Source of the DNA: Amoeboradix gromovi
Lineage: Eukaryota; Sanchytriomycota; Sanchytriomycetes; Sanchytriales; Sanchytriaceae
Direction of reading: 5' to 3'
NCBI GenBank assembly: GCA_018985225.1
Contig: JADGIF010000361.1
Location: forward strand, 1-10,100
Length of the DNA: 10,100 nucleotides
Position numbers and translations under genes: made by a program. Position 1 is the stretch's first letter. Every line of letters begins with the position of its first letter. Positions 1-7,300 of the stretch are shown piece by piece. Below the pieces are notes generated by a model. That model had not been told where the DNA came from, did not search any database, and saw nothing but the letters and a program-made list of their open reading frames with translations.

Positions 1-43
1 TTGAGTATCTTAATTTTGGAAGTCTCTTTTTCATCTTGGATTC

Positions 44-106
44 ATTTTGCTCCCCTTCCTATCTTGTTTTTAGAGAGAATTTCTCTTGCATTTGCAAGAT
101 CTTGTG
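44..106 (-). CDS. Possible 3'-terminal exon of an unidentified gene
   Basis: On the minus strand an open frame ends at a TGA at 42-44. Its last stretch reads QDLANAREILSKNKIGRGAK. Just upstream (107-110 and beyond) is a good 3' splice signal: CATAAC, then a T-rich run ending in TTTCAG. The frame stays open to about position 296 but has no ATG there; the first ATG is at 122 and would give only 26 residues. I recognise no domain. The charged, helical-looking end and the splice signal are the only support. It could equally be a chance frame or the 3' end of a gene whose other exons I cannot find. Confidence 0.25.
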
Positions 107-537
107 CTGAAATCAAGAACATTGAGGTTATGTTATTATTTTCAAGAATGAAAGAACTGTCATTCTGACATTGTGTCCGGCATATCTTTGGAGTAATACA
201 AATCACCTTAAACACAATGTAATATATTTGCCGGCAAGTGTATTCAACAATACAGAAGCTTTTGTTTTTTGTAGAAGTTAAGTAAAAATTTATCAATTAA
301 TAATGGAAAAACTGCTGATTAAGCGACTGGTGCGCTGAATTCTAAAACTATCAAATTATCTTTCTATTTTTAACAGATCAGAATGCCATTGAGAGAATCA
401 TTTAATATAAATCGAGTAGTGAGGCATGGATCTACTTTTGTAATTGGTGGAGTACTCTTCTCAAGATGATTAGCAATCACCGATCACAAAAATCTTATTC
501 ATAGCCATCAAAATTTACGGAGAAAAGGGAATCACAA
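107..537. other. Intergenic region with possible 5' exons of the zinc-finger gene
   Basis: No convincing gene is visible here. On the plus strand, an ATG at 303 opens nine codons ending at a possible GT donor at 330. A pyrimidine-rich acceptor (TTTTTAACAG) ends at 376. A second open block, 377-439, is followed by GT at 440 and an AG ending at 504. Joining 303-329, 377-439 and 505 onward keeps one frame that runs into the ATG at 538. This may be extra coding sequence, a spliced 5' UTR, or chance. No tRNA-like or repeated structure was seen. Confidence 0.3.
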
Positions 538-942
538 ATGACGGAATCTAATGATAAATTAAATATGGGAACTGTGAGCGGTTCTTGTGTCGATGAATTG
601 CCCTCTCTTAAATTTGTTCTGACAAACGCTAATATTGAATATCGATTACCTTCAGATCCTATAAACATTAGGTTTTCTAGAAAAACCCCAATATCCGTAA
701 ATGAAGATCATTCTAGAAACTCTATAGATCTGCCGTTTACTACGCAATGCAAGGTCTGCAATAAAAATTTTAAGAACGTGCACGCAAAGAAAAAGCATCA
801 GTCTAGTGTCCACGGCCCAAAACTTCCTTGTGAGTACTGTGGCAAAAAGCTTAAAGTTTATGGAAGAACAGACCTAATGAAGCAGCATCTGGATAGGTGT
901 AAAAGATACAAAGCTTTTCTAGAAGACAACGTAGAAGAATAG
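538..942 (+). CDS. Small protein with two tandem C2H2/C2HC zinc fingers
   Basis: A 134-residue protein starting at the ATG at 538. The N-terminal 65 residues are polar and match nothing I know. The C-terminal half carries two zinc-finger patterns. The first is Cys71-X2-Cys74-X12-His87-X4-His92. The second is Cys98-X2-Cys101-X15-His117-X3-Cys121, a C2HC variant with a longer loop. The linker between them (GPKLP) is shorter and less regular than in classical TGEKP arrays. Lysine and arginine are concentrated around the fingers, which suits nucleic-acid binding in the nucleus, but no specific family or target can be named. An alternative start through upstream exons (303-329 and 377-439) would add about 41 residues in frame. 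The next gene starts 148 bases downstream on the same strand. Confidence 0.75.
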   Translation: MTESNDKLNMGTVSGSCVDELPSLKFVLTNANIEYRLPSDPINIRFSRKTPISVNEDHSRNSIDLPFTTQCKVCNKNFKNVHAKKKHQSSVHGPKLPCEYCGKKLKVYGRTDLMKQHLDRCKRYKAFLEDNVEE

Positions 943-1090
943 ACTTTCACTAATTTTAGTAAATAATTTTCCTTTTAAATTTATAAAACTGCTTTTCATA
1001 CATTACCGGTTCATACTAATTTAAAATGTCCTTTCAACTTGTCCTGAGTTCATCATTAGAAATAATTGTTTATGAAGTTTAGGTCAATTT

Positions 1091-1807
1091 ATGGACAGGT
1101 CTTTTCAGAAAAATAGAAAGGTAAAATTGCCTCCACTATCACATTTCAAAGACAAACTCTCACAGATTCAAGACAGCAGACACGATTTAGGTTTTCAAAC
1201 TGAAATCAAAGAAATTCCAATTACAATGAAAGAAGTTCAGCTGGAAACCGATTTATTGTTAAATCGACCACCAACACCTCCATATATACCAATCAAGCCA
1301 GGTAGAGATGTAGAAATACAGGCAGAGGAAATTTTTGATTTTCATGCTGAAGTACAGCCTTTCTTGGACATTATTGTAGACCAGATTATAAACGATGCTT
1401 ATGTCAAGTATTATTATGAAAAGGAATTACAGGTTATTCAAGAGAATATCCAAATTCACAAAGATAGACAGTTTGAACTTTCTGTCTATTTGCTGAAATA
1501 TGAATTGTCTGAACAAGAAATGAGAGAAGAGCGGGAAAAACTTTTAAAGGAGTTTGCACTCAAGAAGCAAAAAACTCAAGTTTTACAGGAACGCAATAAT
1601 CTTGACAAGGTTATTAAGAACGCTGTAGGAACTATAATGCTCGATGTGGAAAAGGCTTTGAGGAAAAAACAGCATTCAGTATCTGGAGAACTGCATATTT
1701 CAGAGCAGATGATTACAACAAACAAGTTAGTTTCTTACCCTACTACAATGAAAATTGCAGAACAAGTAGTCAATCAAATTTTACTACAAGCGATGACAAT
1801 TCAATAA
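1091..1807 (+). CDS. RSPH3: Radial spoke protein 3 (RSPH3-like), short form
   Basis: A 238-residue protein that matches the core of RSP3, the dimeric stalk scaffold of flagellar radial spokes. The family signature is clear: ETDLLLNRPPTPPYIPIKPG at about 52-71, then RDVEIQAEEIFDFHAEVQPF. That corresponds to the family pattern TQTD-FLDRPP-P-FIPAKTG-DVATQI-E-LFDF. The helix that follows aligns with the A-kinase-anchoring (RII-binding) helix of RSP3, and the rest is the coiled-coil domain. Algal and animal RSP3 are more than twice as long. The N-terminal axoneme-binding part, with its YGNxMYDRRVVRGNTY-like motif, is missing here. An in-frame TGA at 1073-1075 precedes the ATG, and no upstream exon with that motif is visible. 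The gene implies a motile flagellated stage. AATAAA at 1803-1808 overlaps the TAA stop. Confidence 0.88.
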   Translation: MDRSFQKNRKVKLPPLSHFKDKLSQIQDSRHDLGFQTEIKEIPITMKEVQLETDLLLNRPPTPPYIPIKPGRDVEIQAEEIFDFHAEVQPFLDIIVDQIINDAYVKYYYEKELQVIQENIQIHKDRQFELSVYLLKYELSEQEMREEREKLLKEFALKKQKTQVLQERNNLDKVIKNAVGTIMLDVEKALRKKQHSVSGELHISEQMITTNKLVSYPTTMKIAEQVVNQILLQAMTIQ

Positions 1808-1808
1808 A
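1803..1808 (+). terminator. Poly(A) signal overlapping the RSPH3 stop codon
   Basis: AATAAA spans the TAA stop (1805-1807) of the radial-spoke gene, which implies a very short 3' UTR if used. Canonical hexamers sit at similar places in several genes of this window. Confidence 0.5.
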
Positions 1809-2120
1809 CGACTTTGCTTAATCACACGAGAACTATTGATGTTGTCTCACCACCATTTAATCTCAATCTGAGACACCCACAGTAAAAAACAGACCCACTA
1901 CTTTTAAATATCAAGAAGCTGGTCCTTTTCTTTAGATGTTCCTCGTCGGTGCAACAAGTTTCGCATAACTTCTTTGAGAATTACTTAGTCAAGTATTTAC
2001 AGAGGTCTTCCTATATTTTAAGACTTCAAAATCGGGATTGATGCCATTTCCAGCTAAAGTTTTAGAACAATTCATATTATTTATTGCCGACTCCAGAGCA
2101 TATACTAGCAAAGAAGGAGT
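1808..2120. other. Gap between convergent RSPH3 and HSCB genes, no gene recognised
   Basis: Both flanking genes end into this region and both carry AATAAA at or before their stops, so most of it is probably not 3' UTR. Short open frames of about 40 codons exist on both strands: one on the plus strand ending at the TGA near 2041, and one on the minus strand covering roughly 1990-2120. None starts with a well-placed ATG or shows a known domain, and frames this long are expected by chance. No tRNA B-box, snoRNA box pair or repeat was seen. Confidence 0.5.
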
Positions 2121-2645
2121 TTATATTTTATTTAAGAATTTCCATTTCAGTAGTGCTTGCTTTGCTTGCTCAAAATCACTCTTTTCGTAAAAATTCCAAA
2201 ATTGTTCATGGTAATCCCTAATAAGCTTATTTACCGTTTTGGAATTCTCATCTTCTTGCAGCTCCATGACTTGCATCAGGAAGCATTGCGGGACTTTATC
2301 AAAATCGTTAATTTTAAAATTCTTTAGCCCGAGAGCATACTCTGCCCGCTTAAAAGAATCATTGACGGTATTATAAGCATTGCTAATGAAGGACGACATG
2401 TTCTGTGCAGATTCTGCACTGTTGTGTCTATCTGGATGTGACATTCCTTGCAATTGAATATATTTCTGCTTTAAATTATTAGGCAGAGTGCTGGGATTGG
2501 AAATACTGAATAGCTGAAAATAGTCCATACTCGGGATCTTTTGTAATTCGTTGCACTTTGAGCAAACCACGAAGGGATGGTTTAGCATCCTATCGCATTT
2601 AAAGCAATTTATTTGGCGAAAAAATCTGGACCCCAATAGTGTCAT
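2121..2645 (-). CDS. HSCB: Mitochondrial Fe-S co-chaperone HscB/Hsc20/Jac1
   Basis: A 174-residue type III J-protein. It stimulates the mitochondrial Hsp70 ATPase and hands the ISCU scaffold to it for transfer of nascent iron-sulfur clusters. Residues 1-13 (MTLLGSRFFRQIN) are short, basic and hydrophobic, as expected of a matrix presequence. Cys14/Cys17 and Cys28/Cys31 form the tetracysteine zinc module found in animal HSCB and absent from yeast Jac1. The J-domain runs from about 41 to 105, with the HPD loop at 70-72. The C-terminal HSCB domain for ISCU contact follows (about 120-174) and stops a few residues earlier than usual. The ATG at 2645 is the first in the frame. A possible upstream exon starting at 2780 could add 33 residues. 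AATAAA is embedded in the final codons. Confidence 0.9.
   Translation of the reverse strand: MTLLGSRFFRQINCFKCDRMLNHPFVVCSKCNELQKIPSMDYFQLFSISNPSTLPNNLKQKYIQLQGMSHPDRHNSAESAQNMSSFISNAYNTVNDSFKRAEYALGLKNFKINDFDKVPQCFLMQVMELQEDENSKTVNKLIRDYHEQFWNFYEKSDFEQAKQALLKWKFLNKI
2127..2132 (-). terminator. In-frame poly(A) signal in the last HSCB codons
   Basis: AATAAA on the minus strand is read as Asn-Lys, two codons before the TAA stop of the HSCB gene, and is a canonical hexamer. Its position implies cleavage within a few tens of bases after the stop. Confidence 0.45.
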
Positions 2646-2851
2646 AGAGTTGGTACTCCTAATCAAAAGTCTTGGTTCCTGGAAAATAAAGAGTTTCTAA
2701 AGACTTGCATCTACAGTTTTCAACTGTGGAACAAGATCCGCAAGTGTGCAGTCTTTTTCGTTTTCCGAATTCTTAACCATTACGATAGTTCTCGTATTTA
2801 TAGCATCTTTTAGATCTATTTATGCAAACTGAAATGATTTATGTATGAAAT
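2646..2851 (-). promoter_or_regulatory. HSCB upstream region: possible TATA box, uORF or 5' exon
   Basis: This gap separates the DOLPP1 stop from the HSCB ATG. On the minus strand TATAAATA lies at 2795-2802. An ATG at 2780 opens a 27-codon frame that ends at a TAG. Within it, GT at 2714 and TTTTCCAG ending at 2679 bound a 36-nt candidate intron whose removal joins the frame to HSCB in phase. If TATAAATA directs initiation about 25-30 bases away, transcripts would start near 2770 and miss this ATG. AT-rich sequence makes such boxes common by chance. Confidence 0.3.
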
Positions 2852-3412
2852 CTATTTACTTTTATTTTTAATTTTCCAAAAGTTGCCAATTTTAAAAATT
2901 CTATCTTTACTAAAAGTAAATGGAAATTTTTCTGAGTTTAACATAACCATTGTGTACGAAAAAAGTAAAACCTTATTCCAAAGAATTCCCATAACAGTAC
3001 CAACTATTGCTCCAATTACTAGTTGATCGACATGATGGTAACTCAGGTAATATCTGCTATATACAACAATTGCTGAAAGTGGCAAAGATTTGTATCCGCC
3101 CCAAACAACCGTATAAAAGGCCATGAACCCAGAATGAGCACTTGGTAAACCATAACCAATATTGAAGTTTTCATCATGCCCAGGGTGGTAGGGTCTTGGT
3201 ATCTTGAGGTAGTTCTTTATTAAGCTATTAATACCCTCGTTAATAATATGGCCTGCTAATATCAATAAAATAGTAATATCTTTTAAGTGGACAAACGAAA
3301 AAACTAAATGAGATATCAGTAAGATCGGAAACAGCGAGAAATAAGCTAATATTTTACAGGATGCACATCCTACTTCATACAGCACGTATGAATGATAAAC
3401 TGGTGAATACAT
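2852..3412 (-). CDS. DOLPP1: Dolichyl-diphosphatase (DOLPP1/Cax4-type PAP2 enzyme)
   Basis: A 186-residue ER membrane phosphatase of the PAP2 superfamily. It removes a phosphate from dolichyl diphosphate released on the lumenal side by oligosaccharyltransferase, so the lipid can be reused for N-glycan and GPI synthesis. All three PAP2 motifs are present: KX6RP (Lys66 to Arg73-Pro74), PSAH (90-93) and SRX5H (Ser119-Arg120 to His126). A Gln at 130 replaces the usual Asp after the third motif, as in DOLPP1 relatives. Around the motifs are four to five hydrophobic segments, the first two at about 19-40 and 46-60. NEGINSLIKN (58-67) matches the DOLPP1 family closely. The N-terminus also aligns (YHSYVLYEVG before ILAYFSLFP), so the ATG at 3412 is probably the true start. 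AATAAA lies just before the stop. Confidence 0.93.
   Translation of the reverse strand: MYSPVYHSYVLYEVGCASCKILAYFSLFPILLISHLVFSFVHLKDITILLILAGHIINEGINSLIKNYLKIPRPYHPGHDENFNIGYGLPSAHSGFMAFYTVVWGGYKSLPLSAIVVYSRYYLSYHHVDQLVIGAIVGTVMGILWNKVLLFSYTMVMLNSEKFPFTFSKDRIFKIGNFWKIKNKSK
2861..2866 (-). terminator. In-frame poly(A) signal near the DOLPP1 stop
   Basis: AATAAA on the minus strand encodes Asn-Lys in the C-terminal KNKSK, three codons before the TAG stop. It is a canonical hexamer at a position similar to that in HSCB and XPF. Confidence 0.45.
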
Positions 3413-3744
3413 AGGGGATATGCGACAGACTTCAGAAAATTAACCTACTATAAGTGGGGGTACTCCGTAGTCCCATTATTGTAACTTTTCAGGCTTTTTT
3501 GTGCCAAGTTTCTCATTCCTAGACAAACAAATGAGCTTCAAATTTTCCATATTTATAGTATTGCTATCCCTAATCGAAGGTCTGGCATAGTGTTAACAAG
3601 TCCAATATCCTTGATAAGTTTGCTACTACTATTGTGATTTCTAGAAAAGATCACATTAAAATCGAATAAAATAATGGACTGCAAGTATTTACTGAATTTA
3701 AAATCTAATTAGTTATTCGAATTGGCCTCTAAATAAACTAGTTA
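3413..3744. other. DOLPP1 promoter region with a short signal-peptide-like frame
   Basis: This region lies upstream of DOLPP1 and downstream of CENP-A. The only coding-like element is on the plus strand: ATG at 3531 opens a 19-codon frame ending at TAG 3588-3590, reading MSFKFSIFIVLLSLIEGLA. This has the basic start, hydrophobic core and small residue at -1 of a secretion signal. It may be a first exon of the large membrane protein at 4322 or chance. No CENP-A poly(A) hexamer of the AATAAA type is visible on the minus strand here. No RNA gene was recognised. Confidence 0.35.
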
Positions 3745-4143
3745 TTACCTTAAACGTCTCACAAGATCCAGGTCACGCTTCATAAGTGTGACTCTTTTAG
3801 AATGAATCGCACAAAGCATGCTATCTTCGAATAGAGTAACCAAGTATGCCTCAGCAGCTTCTTGCAATGCCATTAAAGCACCAGCCTGCCATCTATACTC
3901 TTGATGCTGAAAAATACCTTCTTTTTGAACGCTGGCTGCCAACTGCCTACACAAACGGCCAAATGGAGCTTTCCTTATTAATAAGTTTGTAGACTTTTGA
4001 TACTTTCTTATCTCCTGTAGTGCTCTTGTTCCCGGTTTAAACCGATGCGCCTTCTTTGGGCTGATCTTTTTTCTAGGCGAAGTGTGTCTTTTTGTAGACA
4101 TGTACTTCATTCTGTCTTGCAATGATGGGACTTTTGGCGCCAT
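3745..4143 (-). CDS. CENPA: Centromeric histone H3 variant CENP-A (CenH3)
   Basis: A 132-residue H3-fold protein that would replace H3 in centromeric nucleosomes and specify kinetochore position. The alpha-N and fold regions are unmistakable: [18 protein letters not shown] (34-51), [11 protein letters not shown] (54-64), [17 protein letters not shown] (91-107) and [19 protein letters not shown] at the end. It is CENP-A rather than H3 for three reasons. Loop 1 (about 71-85) is seven residues longer than in H3. A Trp replaces the H3 Phe in [10 protein letters not shown]. The tail is short and lacks the ARTKQTARKS motif. The tail has SPRKK and SPKK motifs, possible kinase or DNA-binding sites. 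The start is the ATG at 4143. It diverges from the membrane-WASP gene with 178 bases between start codons. Confidence 0.93.
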   Translation of the reverse strand: MAPKVPSLQDRMKYMSTKRHTSPRKKISPKKAHRFKPGTRALQEIRKYQKSTNLLIRKAPFGRLCRQLAASVQKEGIFQHQEYRWQAGALMALQEAAEAYLVTLFEDSMLCAIHSKRVTLMKRDLDLVRRLR

Positions 4144-4321
4144 TATTAACTGATATGTTGTTTCAGGGAAATTTACATAATTTCTGCAATAACAGGCAAT
4201 AAATTAGAACCTACATGGTGCTCAATATGGCATACCAGAGAAAGCAGAATCAAACAAACTTAAAGCAATATAAATATATCTTGATGACACGTCGTGCAAG
4301 TTAAAACAAGTGAATATTAAA
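4144..4321. promoter_or_regulatory. Divergent promoter region, CENP-A and membrane WASP
   Basis: These 178 bases must hold the promoters and 5' UTRs of both diverging genes unless the plus-strand gene has upstream exons. TATAAATATATC lies near 4270-4281 on the plus strand. On the plus strand, TTAACTGATATGTTGTTTCAG (about 4146-4166) looks like a branch site and 3' splice site, but I found no phase-consistent exon chain from it to the ATG at 4322. Confidence 0.4.
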
Positions 4322-7300
4322 ATGAGCTTTGGTTATATCAATGACACTTCTCTAACCACTTTGAGTATCAATTTCTCCCCTATTAGTAACGGCTTTGCAT
4401 TAGTATACGGTGTTAATGCCTTGATTAAGGTGGAAAAACCTCAGAACAGTTTTTCGGATTTTATCAAGCTAGATAGCCCCGGTCAAGTCATTTCCCAGTT
4501 CAGCCCATCGGGGTCAGTAACTTGGCTTACTGTATGCTCTCCGGGGTATTATCCAAAGGATGGAATATTTCCTGCTAGTTCTTGTTTGCCTTGCCCGAAC
4601 TATTCCAGTTCTTCGATGCTCATGAAAAGTTGTGAATGCCTAGAAGGCTACTATAGTTTGCTGGATGCCAGCAGTTCTGCCTATTATAGCGATATAATAT
4701 CTAACAAACAACAATGTGTATCTTGTCGCCCTGGTACTAGTTGCTCACACGGTATAGGTTCTGTAAATGATAACGTATTACAGCTTAAATCGGATAATGT
4801 GCTGTGTGAGTCTGGCTGTCAGAATGGTATTTGCACTTTTCCATACAAGGGTGATTTTTGTTCCGAATGTGCTGCCGAACATTATAAATTCAACAGAACC
4901 TGTTTAAATTGCGACAATAGTGGATTGTATTTGGCTATTTTATTTTTATGTCTTCTATTCTCTCCGTTAGTCTTGTATTTCATTTTTAAAGCCTGGAAGA
5001 AGATGCTAACAGTAAGTATTGGATTGTTTTTCATACAAGAACTCGCTCTAGTATTATACACAGATGTTTTATTTTCCAATTTCCAATCTCAGTTACGGTA
5101 TTTAGGATTGGTGATGTTTGATGTTGGCTGGTCAAAGCTGGAATGCTTTTCAAATTCTCAAATCACTTTCATATTTCCGATGTTTATTCTACCGCTTGTT
5201 TACTTTTTTGAACTGTTTTGGAAAATGTCTTTTTTCGGTATAAGTAAGACTGCAAAACGGAATCATGAATTGAAAAAGATAATCAGTTATTCGCAGCCTC
5301 GTAGCCTACTCATTTTAATGGAAATCTTGTACTTTCCAATACTTGTCGGACTTGCCAGATTAGGCACTTGTAAGTCATTTTCTACCGGCGGTTTTGTATG
5401 GCAGTGTCCCAATTTTGCAACCGCGCTACTACTTTTTCTTGGGTTTGGCATAATGGTACCTTGTATTCATATTTTGGCGCGAATATACTTAAAGAATCGA
5501 AAGGAGAAGCTGAAAATGATTAAAGCGAATGAGTCAAAGAATGTTAAACAAACAGTCGCTTGGCCTAGAAACACAACTTCCTCTACATTTGTAGGTAAAT
5601 ACAAAACCTCCTCTAACCATCCTTTAATTCTCTCATTTCAATATTTAAAAAGATTTGCAATTGCTGCATTTTGGTTTGGTTCTAGCAGTTGGGGTCCAAT
5701 TACTCAGCTATGGTCAGTTGCAATGATTGAAGCATTTGCTGCACTGTGGTTGACAGTATGTTTTACATCTGTATATAGAGGTAAAATGGGAAAAATAGCA
5801 ATGTTTTTGCAAGCTTGTACCCTAACAATAGCCAGTTCTTTCTACTTGACGACGTCTATTCAGCCGCCACTGTATGCACCACTTGTTGACCAGGATGCTT
5901 TGCAATATGAGATGATGCCGTTTCTTGTTGGGTCGGTGTTTTCAGTTCTCTTTTTGATTTTGTTTGAACATTTCTACGTTTACTTTAACAAATCTGATCC
6001 AGCTTTGTATCGTAAGCCAATAAAGCCGAATCATTCAAAAATAATGGAAATTGTAGACAAAAGAGATAAAGTGGGAATGCAAAGCGATTTACAAAAATTT
6101 GTTCAGGTCAAGATTGACGAAGATGGTAACAAAAAGAATGTTGTTTATTTAACTCGAAGAGCACTACAAACCATGCAGCGAGGCGTTCAGGATGACGACG
6201 AAGATAGCGAAGAGCTCTTGCCAGAGAATGAGGTTAAGCCACACTTACAAGGCAATATTATTGTTGCTGTTGCGCATACTGAGGTAGAAAAGAAAGACAC
6301 CCTATTGAGAATGATTCAAAAAATGGATGTTCGTGACGAGCCCGCTTTAAATCCAGAGGATGGTGATAAAAGGGAATCCAGAGAGACGCCGTATTCATCT
6401 ACTGGTCTGCGGGTATCTAAAATACCAACCCAGGATGAAGAAACAAATAAAGATAATGTGAGGGTATCAAAGTTGTCTGGTGATGATAGTTTGGTACCAG
6501 ATAAGAACAATAATCATAATAAATATATGCAAAAAGATGAGTCTGAAAAGGGGCTCATGCATTCCCAAGAACTTTCTGAATCGCGACTAGATCAACTCAA
6601 GTCTTCAAACAAGTCTAGAAGCAATTCAATGGAACGCAAGACAAGCTTCTTCAGTAAATTTACAAAATCAAAAGATGAGGAAAGTGATAGAATAGGTAAG
6701 CCAACCAATTTCAAGCACACTGGACATTTAGGAGCCAGTAACATAATGCTTGATTCATTGCCTGATGCATATAAAGAAATAATTGAAAAGGCTGGAGTTA
6801 GTTCAGAAGATTTAAAAGATCCAGAAACATTTAGATTTATTATTGAATTTATTGTCAAAAAGTCAAGCGGCACTGTTAAGAGAGTAGTAACCGCAAATGA
6901 AAATGGCAAAAAGCAATTGTACATTGAACCTAGTATAGACAACTCTCTTAATTCTGAGAACAGTTTAATTGCTGTAAATATAATATCTCCTACTTTGATC
7001 AGGAACGACCAAGAGCAGGCTCAAATAGAAGCAGCTGATAATGCAAAGCAGTCAAAGGAATTACAATCCAAGGATTCATTGCAAGGCTTGATTAACGAGG
7101 TCTCAGTTGACATACAGTCTTCCCAGGTACAAAATGAATCATCTAAAGATCTACCAGATTTAGCTTTAACACATTCAGAGTCTCCAATTCAAGAGAATAT
7201 AGCCTTAACACATTCAGAGTCTCCAATTCAAGAGAATATAGCGTTAACACATTCAGAGTCTTCAATTCAAGAGAATATAGCAGTTCCACCTCCCCCACCT

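Noticed and set aside
2841-3026. Plus-strand open frame opposite DOLPP1
   Set aside because: It lies antisense to the conserved PAP2 gene, and its hydrophobic composition simply mirrors the AT-rich C-terminal codons.
4167-4263. Open block after a good-looking 3' splice site (TTGTTTCAG) as an upstream exon of the membrane WASP
   Set aside because: It reads open for 31 codons in one frame, but none of the GT-AG pairs I tested connects it in phase to the frame opening at 4274.
4310-4321. GTG at 4310 as start of the membrane WASP, and TTG starts for HSCB (2666) and XPF (10037)
   Set aside because: Non-ATG starts are unlikely in a eukaryotic nuclear gene; in-frame ATGs at 4322, 2645 and 10022 were used instead.
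6592-6942. Minus-strand open frame of about 116 codons inside the membrane WASP gene
   Set aside because: It is antisense to the CRIB/GBD region, which has clear family motifs on the plus strand; no motif is seen in the minus reading.
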